From assembly GCA_002505405.1 (NCBI GenBank), contig DAVD01000048.1, forward strand, positions 1-12,007: DNA of 12,007 bases, read 5' to 3'. The position numbers and the translations under genes were made by a program. This stretch comes from Candidatus Poseidonia alphae. Lineage in GTDB: Archaea > Thermoplasmatota > Poseidoniia > Poseidoniales > Poseidoniaceae. Shown here piece after piece: positions 1 to 6,193 of this stretch (its first letter is position 1; each line of letters begins with the position of its first letter). The notes under the pieces were generated by a model. That model saw only the letters and a list, made by a program, of their open reading frames with translations. It was not told the origin of the DNA and did not search any database.

Positions 1-2268
1 CTTCTTCCGGGATGGGCGCTTTCTACAGTGCTTGACGGAAGCAGTGACCGCTTTCGAAAGGCCCTCTTGGCGCCTGCTCTTGGACTTCTGGTCGTCTTTG
101 GGATCTCAGGGCTGCTGTTGTTGCTCAATATCTGGTCGCCCCTCTCCATGTTGGCCGCCCTCCTGGGAGCAAATGTTTTGGCTTGGAAATTAATGAACAC
201 CCGACATGAAGTTCTGGCTCAGCGAACCCGATGGCAGATGCTTGAAGCCGCCATGCACGGGGAAATCAGCCAACAAGAAGACCCCGCCCTTGGCAAAGAA
301 GCATCAACTCAGTTGGAATTCCGGCGTATGCGCAAGTTCCCTCTCTACGTCGTATCCTTCTTGATTGCGAGTACCGCCCTGCTTCCCCCCTTGCTTCAAC
401 GTCTGCCCTTCGGTGTCGACTGGATTGGGTTTGCGATGCTCACTCAACAAGTTGCATTGGAGGGAAACCTCAGCCTTCCGGGAACCAACCAAGGGTTCTG
501 GACCTATCCGCCAGCATTTCCATCTCTTGCAGCATGGATCTCGGTAACTGCATCAATTGATGCCGCGACTGCGGTTTTTCATCTCGGCCATTACAGCCTT
601 TTTGTGCTCCTCATTGGTTTGATGGGTGCATTTGACCGACATGGTGCTGGCGCATATGGAATGTTTGGTGTTGGCCTTGGGCTCGGTTTGTTCGCAAAAA
701 CATTTGACTCCGGATATCCAAGCGTTGCCAGTCAATTGGGATTGATTGTAGGCGTTCTCGTCTTGCTCCGTCCGACTCATCAACGCCAACGGCATCACAC
801 GTTGGGAGTCATGTTAGCACTGATTTGTGTCGGATTAATTCATCCAACAGGAGCTATTTATCTGGCTGCGCTCATGCTCTGCCATGTATTGCACGGCATT
901 CAGTTTGATGATGAAGACCACCAAGAGATGATGCGGAAGTTTGCTATGCTGGCATCAGCATTCATCACGGTAGGATTCACAATTGCTCTTGTGGTGATTG
1001 CGCCCCGATTGTTCGACGAGGCCGTATTTTCAGAATACGGTTGGCAGGGGGGCAAACCGATGCTGGTTTACAATGGATTCTTATTGATCGTCGCCTCGTT
1101 TGCAGGGTGGTCCCTTCGCAACACGCTTGAAGGAAGAATTGCCCTCACCTGGTTTGCAAGCCTGTGGCTTTTGAGTACGGTTCATCTGGTAGAAGGCTTG
1201 CAGCATATTCCAATTCTTTCATTGTTATCCTATACGCTGTATTCAATGGCCCTTCACGCATTTCATATCCCCCTTGCAGTACTGGTCGTATTGTGGTGGT
1301 CACCAACCACTCAATTATCTGAACTTCCCGAACGCCCCCTACCTGTATTCAGTTCCATGCCTGCACCACTTTCGGTTGCTCTAATGACCCTGCTTTTGCT
1401 CGGGACACTTCTTGCCCAAAACATCGCATTTGAATTGTCAACACACGATGAATTGTTTTCCGTCACACCCGGCGACCTCACTCTACGAGAAGAGTTGGAA
1501 GGTCTCGATGCGGGAGTTGTCTACACGGAAAACATGCATTGGGGGTACATTTGGAATGCTCCAAATCAACTTGACCCAACCAGCATCCCCACGCTTGGAC
1601 TGGTCCATTTGACGGGGAGTGAACAAAGCAATGCAACCCGAGCGATCTTCAATGACAATGCTTCATACTTCCTCAAACATAACATGAGGTATGCCATCAC
1701 GTCTCCTCTTGGTTCAATGCAATGGACGCTTGCAACATCGCCTCTATGGGCTCCGATGATACAACATGACGGGGCTGTTCTTTGGGCCTTCAATACACAA
1801 GGTGATGCTGAGGTTCCTGAACTTCAAGCCATCACCATTGAGGATTGTTCCGAGTGCACAACCCGACTGGACCCGTGGCGAGACCACCGCTTTAGAGACC
1901 CACTGGGCCTTGGTGATGACCGTCCCTTCCTCATTGAAGGGACACCGGGTTCGATTTCAGTCACTTCACCCTCACAAAATCATACAGAACTGTGCGTTGT
2001 CTACGAAACCGTAGGGCTTCTCGAAGGCATTTACCTGAAGAGCGAGAGTGGACTCATACGCCCCTTCCAGACCCTTAACAAACATGCTGGATACCATCGC
2101 CATTGCATGGACCTTATGGATGACCAGCCCATTCAAGAACTCAATATTGAATGGGAAGCAACTCAGCCTTCTGGGTGGATTAATCCCCTTGGCCTATCGG
2201 GGAGAGACAGTGTCATGTTCGACAATACAGGCGTGCGTCTTCATTGGTTGGAATGGAGCATGAATTGA
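1..2268 (+). CDS. Polytopic membrane protein, GT-C/oligosaccharyltransferase-like (5' end outside window)
   Basis: The reading frame is open from the first base, so a GTG at position 28 is probably not the start. The residues before it (LLPGWALSTV) continue naturally into the first hydrophobic stretch, so I treat the gene as 5'-partial. Numbering from the GTG, hydrophobic helices run through about residues 13-470, with a hydrophilic loop at about 53-102. A soluble domain of about 270 residues ends the protein (about 475-746). After the helix near 104-123 there is a GVDW motif (Asp131) and then YPPAFPSL (160-167). This pattern of an acidic residue in an early outer loop followed by a Tyr-Pro-Pro segment is seen in GT-C-fold lipid-sugar-using glycosyltransferases and DUF6541-like archaeal proteins. 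The soluble domain starts with HWGYIW (504-509), only vaguely reminiscent of the oligosaccharyltransferase WWDYG box. The neighbouring AglJ-like enzyme supports a role in surface glycosylation. The membrane topology is clear; the enzymatic role is inferred. Confidence 0.72.
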   Translation, partial: LLPGWALSTVLDGSSDRFRKALLAPALGLLVVFGISGLLLLLNIWSPLSMLAALLGANVLAWKLMNTRHEVLAQRTRWQMLEAAMHGEISQQEDPALGKEASTQLEFRRMRKFPLYVVSFLIASTALLPPLLQRLPFGVDWIGFAMLTQQVALEGNLSLPGTNQGFWTYPPAFPSLAAWISVTASIDAATAVFHLGHYSLFVLLIGLMGAFDRHGAGAYGMFGVGLGLGLFAKTFDSGYPSVASQLGLIVGVLVLLRPTHQRQRHHTLGVMLALICVGLIHPTGAIYLAALMLCHVLHGIQFDDEDHQEMMRKFAMLASAFITVGFTIALVVIAPRLFDEAVFSEYGWQGGKPMLVYNGFLLIVASFAGWSLRNTLEGRIALTWFASLWLLSTVHLVEGLQHIPILSLLSYTLYSMALHAFHIPLAVLVVLWWSPTTQLSELPERPLPVFSSMPAPLSVALMTLLLLGTLLAQNIAFELSTHDELFSVTPGDLTLREELEGLDAGVVYTENMHWGYIWNAPNQLDPTSIPTLGLVHLTGSEQSNATRAIFNDNASYFLKHNMRYAITSPLGSMQWTLATSPLWAPMIQHDGAVLWAFNTQGDAEVPELQAITIEDCSECTTRLDPWRDHRFRDPLGLGDDRPFLIEGTPGSISVTSPSQNHTELCVVYETVGLLEGIYLKSESGLIRPFQTLNKHAGYHRHCMDLMDDQPIQELNIEWEATQPSGWINPLGLSGRDSVMFDNTGVRLHWLEWSMN

Positions 2269-2273
2269 GAGGA
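2268..2273 (+). promoter_or_regulatory. Ribosome binding site deciding the glycosyltransferase start
   Basis: AGAGGA lies six bases before the ATG at 2280 and overlaps the stop codon of the upstream gene. It favours ATG 2280 over the in-frame TTG at 2244, which sits inside the upstream gene, and suggests the two genes are translated from one mRNA. Confidence 0.5.
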
Positions 2274-2279
2274 AGTTCA

Positions 2280-3008
2280 ATGAGTGAGAACCAACGAGAA
2301 CCTCTCATGAATCGCCTTGTCGTGCTGCTACCGGTGCTCAATGAGGCGTTGGGCCTTGAATGGGTACTTGAGCGACTGCCGATAAAAGAACTTCACGACC
2401 AAGGATTCGAGACCGCAGTGTTGGTCATGGACGGCCACAGCACCGATGGCACACATAAAGTCGCAGAACAATTTGATGTCCTTTTCATGGAGCAAGATGA
2501 AACCGGCAAGGGTACGGCCATCCGTCACGGATTTCGAGAAACCATAGCAATGGGAGCTGATGTTGTGGTGATGTTGGACGCTGACGGAACCTACCGCCCC
2601 TCGGAAATGTTGGATTTGCTCAAAGGGCTTGAAAACGCAGATGTTGTCATCGGAGACCGCCTCAATGGGGCGATTTCCGCCGACGCCATGACACGATTCA
2701 ATTTCGTTGGAAATCATCTTCTGACCTGGTTCGCCACTGCTCTTTATGGAGTCACATCCAACGATGTTTGTTCAGGCTATTGGGCATTTTCTCGCAAAGC
2801 GGTCGACCAACTGATGCTCAACAGCGTCTCTTTTGAGATCGAAGCCGAAATGTTTGCGTCCATGATCCATCAAGAACTTTCATTCAAATACAAACCGATA
2901 TCCTACTCCGCACGAATTGGGGAAGCAAAACTTGGCTCTACCGCAGATGGCTGGAAGATTCTCCGAAAACTGGTCACCCGCCGTATCTTCCCCGACCCCT
3001 TAATGTGA
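2280..3008 (+). CDS. GT2-family polyprenyl-phosphate glycosyltransferase, AglJ/DPM1-like
   Basis: This 242-residue GT-A-fold enzyme probably transfers a sugar from a nucleotide donor to dolichol-phosphate or a similar lipid on the cytoplasmic face of the membrane. The N-terminal strand LVVLLPVLNEA (13-23) is the usual GT2 opening. It is followed by VMDGHSTDGT (49-58), GKGTAIRHGF (76-85), and the metal-binding VVMLDADGTY, with the DxD at Asp100-Asp102. VIGDRL (123-128), the GNHLLTWF segment and SGYWAF (165-170) match the order seen in archaeal AglJ, which starts N-glycan assembly in Haloferax, and in DPM1. There is no C-terminal membrane domain, so it is the short single-domain form. It starts 11 bases after the GT-C-like membrane protein, which fits a shared glycosylation operon. 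Family assignment is firm; the exact sugar and the AglJ label are inferred from motif similarity. Confidence 0.88.
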   Translation: MSENQREPLMNRLVVLLPVLNEALGLEWVLERLPIKELHDQGFETAVLVMDGHSTDGTHKVAEQFDVLFMEQDETGKGTAIRHGFRETIAMGADVVVMLDADGTYRPSEMLDLLKGLENADVVIGDRLNGAISADAMTRFNFVGNHLLTWFATALYGVTSNDVCSGYWAFSRKAVDQLMLNSVSFEIEAEMFASMIHQELSFKYKPISYSARIGEAKLGSTADGWKILRKLVTRRIFPDPLM

Positions 3009-3050
3009 GTCAAGCCAAGTCCTCAAAGACCAACACCGTCTCGGCGGGTC

Positions 3051-4124
3051 ATGGACCGTCTCAAAACCGTGGTTTTGGGCGCTAGTGGCTTGGTCGCTCA
3101 ACGTTTACAACAGCGTCTCCATCAACATCCGTGGTTTGAATTGAGTGCAATCGCTGGTAAAAGTGAGCGGCAAGGCGAGATGTTGGACAGCATCCCGTGG
3201 AGACTGAATGAGGAAAGACCATCGTTTGGGCCGCTGAAGATTGAGGACGTCCATAATACCGAATTGCCTAAGAAACTCTACGATGCAGGAATCCGAGTGG
3301 CTTTTTCTGCCCTTCCTTCAGAACACGCTGTTGATGTTGAACCGATGTGGGCACAGTCAGGGATCACCGTTTTTTCTAACGCGAGTTCTTACCGCCAAGC
3401 CGATGGCGTTCCTTTGGTCATTCCTGAGATCAATCCGAACGCATTAACGCAAATTGGAACGATCGGATATCCCTTGGTATGTGCCACAAATTGCACGCTG
3501 CTGCCCATTATCATGCCCCTCACGCCAATGCACCAATCGTTTGGGCTGCGTTCTTTTTCGGTGCGAACCGAGCAAGCGCTTTCAGGTGGAGGATACCGCT
3601 TACTCGACCATCAAGAGGGGAATTTGGATCCCTTAGAGCAGGAAATCCCCGGGGAGGCCATCAAAACAGAAGCCGAATTCCGCCGAATATTGGATTGGGA
3701 CGGGACTGCAGAGATCGCTTGCAAGCGCGTGGAGCGAAAAGACGGCCACCATGTTTCAGTCAAGGCTGTATTCGAGAACGAGATGACCTTGGACGACATC
3801 CATCAATGCCTCCATCAGTGGAACGCTTTGAACGCCAACAATGAACACCCAAGCGCACCCTATTCCCCACTCATGTTCCCGTCTGCCCTTGATGTGAAGA
3901 GCCACCTTTTCGGGGACGGGATGGCGTTCGAAGATGCACCCAACCCTGCAAAGAATCTCAAGACGGGGATGGCCATTGTCGTTGCTTCAATCGAGTGCCT
4001 GGACTCACGTACTGTGACGTTTGAAGCTTATTCCCACAATACCATTCGTGGGGCTGCAGGAGGCGTGGTTTATCTTGCAGAGCTCGCATATACCATGCAT
4101 TTGTTGGGAAACGGTAGCAGTTAA
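3051..4124 (+). CDS. asd: Aspartate-semialdehyde dehydrogenase (archaeal/fungal type)
   Basis: This 357-residue cytoplasmic enzyme should reduce aspartyl-4-phosphate to aspartate-4-semialdehyde with NADPH (EC 1.2.1.11), feeding threonine, methionine and lysine synthesis. The start at ATG 3051 places the nucleotide-binding loop GASGLVAQ at residues 10-17, where the family has it. The catalytic cysteine is Cys148 in ATNCTLLP; many homologues have NCST or NCTT, so the Leu is a small deviation. EQALSGGGY (174-182) corresponds to the usual QAVSGAGY segment, and the RVxxxDGH motif gives the catalytic His233. The length matches the archaeal branch. Malonyl-CoA reductase of some Crenarchaeota belongs to the same family, but nothing nearby suggests that pathway. 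It sits 42 bases after the glycosyltransferase and 5 bases before the next gene. I see no clear Shine-Dalgarno sequence. Confidence 0.92.
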   Translation: MDRLKTVVLGASGLVAQRLQQRLHQHPWFELSAIAGKSERQGEMLDSIPWRLNEERPSFGPLKIEDVHNTELPKKLYDAGIRVAFSALPSEHAVDVEPMWAQSGITVFSNASSYRQADGVPLVIPEINPNALTQIGTIGYPLVCATNCTLLPIIMPLTPMHQSFGLRSFSVRTEQALSGGGYRLLDHQEGNLDPLEQEIPGEAIKTEAEFRRILDWDGTAEIACKRVERKDGHHVSVKAVFENEMTLDDIHQCLHQWNALNANNEHPSAPYSPLMFPSALDVKSHLFGDGMAFEDAPNPAKNLKTGMAIVVASIECLDSRTVTFEAYSHNTIRGAAGGVVYLAELAYTMHLLGNGSS

Positions 4125-4129
4125 CCCGC

Positions 4130-5206
4130 ATGGCTAAAGGGTGGAACCGCTCCCTTTCATTCGGTGCGAGCATGGGTATTACCGCAATGATTCCTGACAC
4201 GACCATCGGCCAACTTACCCAAGAAGCAGGCAAGCGATGGGGCGAAATCTGGGACGTCAACGCCGCACGCATCTGCATCATGCTCCTGTGCCCTCGTAAA
4301 GAGCGCAAAATGATGGAACTCCATGGTGATATGGTCGACCACGGCCAACCGGTCATGGCCTCGTTCCACCGCCCTCGGGCAGAAGCACCACTCCTTGAAG
4401 AACAAGGATTTGACACGCGGGCGGCATCGTTCCAATTTGTCGACCTGGCAACGGCTGACCTCGGGTTATGGATGCAACATTTGGTCACCAATGAAGGGTG
4501 GTTACGAGGTTCCATTCAAATTTCGTCTGTTCCGTTTTCAGTAGGACTGCCGACACAACGACCTTTTGAGACCATCAAGACGTTGTACTTCAGGCATCCT
4601 TCATTGCCCCCATTGGAACATTATTTTCTCCCATTCCCACCGGATTCACTCCCCGGGAAATGCTTTGTGAGTTTGCCGCGACGTGCTGCAGCTGAAATGG
4701 CGAGGCAACAAGCAGAAGTGCTCGGCGTGGGAAGGCTCGAAAAACCAAAGCCTGAGCCTGTGCCAGAACCGGCACCTCCTGTGGAACCTGAACCGGAGCC
4801 TGCGGTTGAATCCGAGCCCGAAGATGTGGTTCAGGATGCACCTGTTGAAATCGAAACTCCAAAGGCAGAACCTGCCCCATCAGTACCCCTCCCACCGAGT
4901 TCCGCACCAAGTCCTGCGATGGAATCCACATCCACTGAACTCCCAACTCCTATGGCTTCGTCAGAGGATGCACCGCAGGAACTACCACCCGTTAAGCAAG
5001 TGGAACTTCCGGAACCTGAACCGGAAGTTAATTCACAATCCGAGCTGGAGATTGAACTCCGTGCCTTCTTCCAAGAACTGATTGAAGCAGGTGTTGAACC
5101 GTCATCGTTCATGGACGACCATCGCTGGGAAGATTTGAGCGAACGTGCTCTTGCAGAAGGTCTTGAGACATGGCCGGTCCTACTGGAAATGACCGCCATG
5201 GGCTGA
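4130..5206 (+). CDS. Unrecognised protein with Pro/Glu-rich linker and C-terminal helical domain
   Basis: I do not recognise this 358-residue protein. It has three parts. Residues 1-203 look like a folded soluble domain with mixed hydrophobic strands (for example ARICIMLLC, 46-54) and an aromatic Pro-rich stretch at about 152-171. Residues 204-303 are a low-complexity linker of Pro, Glu, Val and Ala with repeated Pro-Glu-Pro units, likely disordered and strongly acidic. Residues 304-358 are Glu/Leu-rich and should form two or three helices (ELEIELRAFFQELIEAGVEP and onward). There is no signal peptide, membrane segment, metal-binding cysteine cluster or nucleotide-binding loop that I can identify. 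It starts 5 bases after asd, so it is probably co-transcribed with it. The layout of two domains on a flexible arm suggests a scaffold or adaptor role, which is only a guess. Confidence 0.8.
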   Translation: MAKGWNRSLSFGASMGITAMIPDTTIGQLTQEAGKRWGEIWDVNAARICIMLLCPRKERKMMELHGDMVDHGQPVMASFHRPRAEAPLLEEQGFDTRAASFQFVDLATADLGLWMQHLVTNEGWLRGSIQISSVPFSVGLPTQRPFETIKTLYFRHPSLPPLEHYFLPFPPDSLPGKCFVSLPRRAAAEMARQQAEVLGVGRLEKPKPEPVPEPAPPVEPEPEPAVESEPEDVVQDAPVEIETPKAEPAPSVPLPPSSAPSPAMESTSTELPTPMASSEDAPQELPPVKQVELPEPEPEVNSQSELEIELRAFFQELIEAGVEPSSFMDDHRWEDLSERALAEGLETWPVLLEMTAMG

Positions 5207-5250
5207 TAAAGTTAAAATCTAAGAGACGAGAGGAAAGGCTGGGTAACGAA

Positions 5251-5442
5251 ATGGGATTCTGTATCAACTGCGGACAACAACACGCTGATGGAACCCGTTT
5301 CTGCCGGTTTTGTGGCAACCAACAGCCCGGTGAGCCTTTGCTCCAACGACTTCGCATCGAAGCACAACAGATTCATGCCATGCGTTTGCAAATGCAGGCA
5401 CAGCAGCAAAACAATCAGTATCAGCAGCAACCTCGCTGGTGA
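5251..5442 (+). CDS. Small zinc-ribbon protein with Gln-rich tail
   Basis: This 63-residue protein starts with a compact zinc ribbon, CINCG (Cys4, Cys7) and CRFCG (Cys18, Cys21), separated by a ten-residue loop. A short amphipathic helix follows at about 30-50, then a Gln-rich tail ending in QQQPRW. An in-frame ATG at 5170 would overlap the previous gene and add 27 basic residues. I prefer ATG 5251 because the family usually begins within a few residues of the first CxxC, and a purine-rich stretch with GAGAGGAAAGG lies at 5228-5238. The gene's TGA overlaps the GTG start of the methyltransferase, so the two are probably translationally coupled. Such short ribbons usually mediate protein or nucleic-acid contacts. 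A partner role for the methyltransferase is possible but unproven. Confidence 0.75.
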   Translation: MGFCINCGQQHADGTRFCRFCGNQQPGEPLLQRLRIEAQQIHAMRLQMQAQQQNNQYQQQPRW

Positions 5443-6095
5443 AGCGAATGCGCCCCAAACACTTGGCCATTCAATTGTCAAAACTTCAGCCTCATCCCTG
5501 TTTGGACGTACAACTGGAACAATACGCAACTGAAGGCGACCTCGCATCGTATTGGATGTTGGCCGTAGACCAACTTGATGAACTTGAAGGCAAAACGGTT
5601 CTTGACCTTGGGGCTGGAAACGGTGTATTGGGAATTGCGTGCCTTCTGCTGGGTGCTAAGCACGTTCATTTCGTTGAATGCGATGATGCCGCCCTTGAAG
5701 TGCTACGGTTTAACTTGAAATCAAGTTACAATGAAGAATCATGGACCATCCACTCAATGCGAATTGGGAGGGACGATTGGACCGTTCCTGAAACGGACCT
5801 CATCGTTATGAACCCGCCATGGGGCGTTCAAATGGCCAAAGCAGATCGCCCGTTTATTGAGGCCGCATTGAGCACCCATTGCACTGCAATTCATCTCCTC
5901 CACAGCCGAAGTTCCAAGCACATTGGGGGCATGGTTCGAGACGCTGGATGGAAGTACGAACACGTGATTGCAACCACGTTCAGATTGCCTGCACAATACG
6001 GACATCATTCAAAGCGCTCAAGTGATACTGAGGTCCTCTGTTGGCGAATCCATCGACGAGGAGATGCCCGTTTGCCTGCCGAAGAAGACCAGTAG
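5439..6095 (+). CDS. METTL5-like SAM-dependent rRNA adenine N6-methyltransferase
   Basis: This 218-residue Rossmann-fold methyltransferase belongs to the archaeal branch related to eukaryotic METTL5, which makes a single m6A in small-subunit rRNA. It opens with the typical RPKHLAIQLSKLQPHP (5-20) and LEQYAT (26-31). SAM-binding motif I is VLDLGAGNGVLG (54-65), the acidic ribose-binding residue is near Glu80, and the catalytic motif IV is NPPW (125-128), followed by GVQMAKADRPF. Most relatives have NPPF; Trp is tolerated among amino-methyltransferases of the [DN]PP[FYW] type. GTG 5439 overlaps the zinc-ribbon stop by four bases (GTGA); an in-frame ATG at 5448 would shorten the protein by three residues. 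The substrate is inferred from the family and could be another rRNA position. Confidence 0.85.
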   Translation: MKRMRPKHLAIQLSKLQPHPCLDVQLEQYATEGDLASYWMLAVDQLDELEGKTVLDLGAGNGVLGIACLLLGAKHVHFVECDDAALEVLRFNLKSSYNEESWTIHSMRIGRDDWTVPETDLIVMNPPWGVQMAKADRPFIEAALSTHCTAIHLLHSRSSKHIGGMVRDAGWKYEHVIATTFRLPAQYGHHSKRSSDTEVLCWRIHRRGDARLPAEEDQ

Positions 6096-6109
6096 GACTG
6101 GGAGGGGGG

Positions 6110-6137
6110 TTGAAAAGGAGGGAGTCCCCGCCTTCAA
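6110..6137 (+). other. Imperfect hairpin between methyltransferase gene and csl4
   Basis: TTGAA-AA-GG-A-GGG (6110-6122) can pair with CCC-G-CC-TTCAA (6127-6137) around an AGTC loop. This gives about ten base pairs with a two-base bulge and one A-G mismatch. It lies in the 98-base gap in a G-rich stretch (GGGAGGGGGG just before it). No T-run follows, so it is a poor fit for an intrinsic terminator. It would lie upstream of, or in, the csl4 leader. Confidence 0.4.
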
Positions 6138-6178
6138 TTAGCGAAACGGCGTGCGACCCAACTCGGGCCATGTCCGCT

Positions 6179-6184
6179 AAAGGA
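6179..6184 (+). promoter_or_regulatory. Ribosome binding site deciding the csl4 start
   Basis: AAAGGA lies nine bases before ATG 6194. It favours that start over the in-frame ATGs at 6170 and 6185; the latter directly abuts the purine run, too close to use it. Starting at 6194 puts the Csl4 N-terminal VTPGS segment at residues 6-10, the normal position in archaeal homologues. Confidence 0.5.
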
Positions 6185-6193
6185 ATGATAGAC

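Noticed and set aside
28..30. GTG as the start of the left-hand membrane protein
   Set aside because: The frame is open to position 1 and the upstream residues look like part of the same protein, so the real start is probably outside the window.
3051..4124. Malonyl-CoA reductase instead of aspartate-semialdehyde dehydrogenase
   Set aside because: The families are related, but no carbon-fixation gene lies nearby and the motifs fit the common amino-acid biosynthesis enzyme.
3958..4515. Minus-strand open frame of 185 codons across asd and the following gene
   Set aside because: It lies opposite two well-supported coding regions, its translation is rich in Arg, Ser and Trp with no domain, and no start signal is visible.
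5170..5250. Longer N-terminus for the zinc-ribbon protein from ATG 5170
   Set aside because: It would overlap the end of the previous gene by 37 bases and add a basic peptide; the ribbon normally begins within a few residues of the start.
6110..6137. Intrinsic terminator after the methyltransferase gene
   Set aside because: The hairpin is imperfect and is followed by TTAGCG instead of a T-run, so it does not fit a factor-independent terminator.
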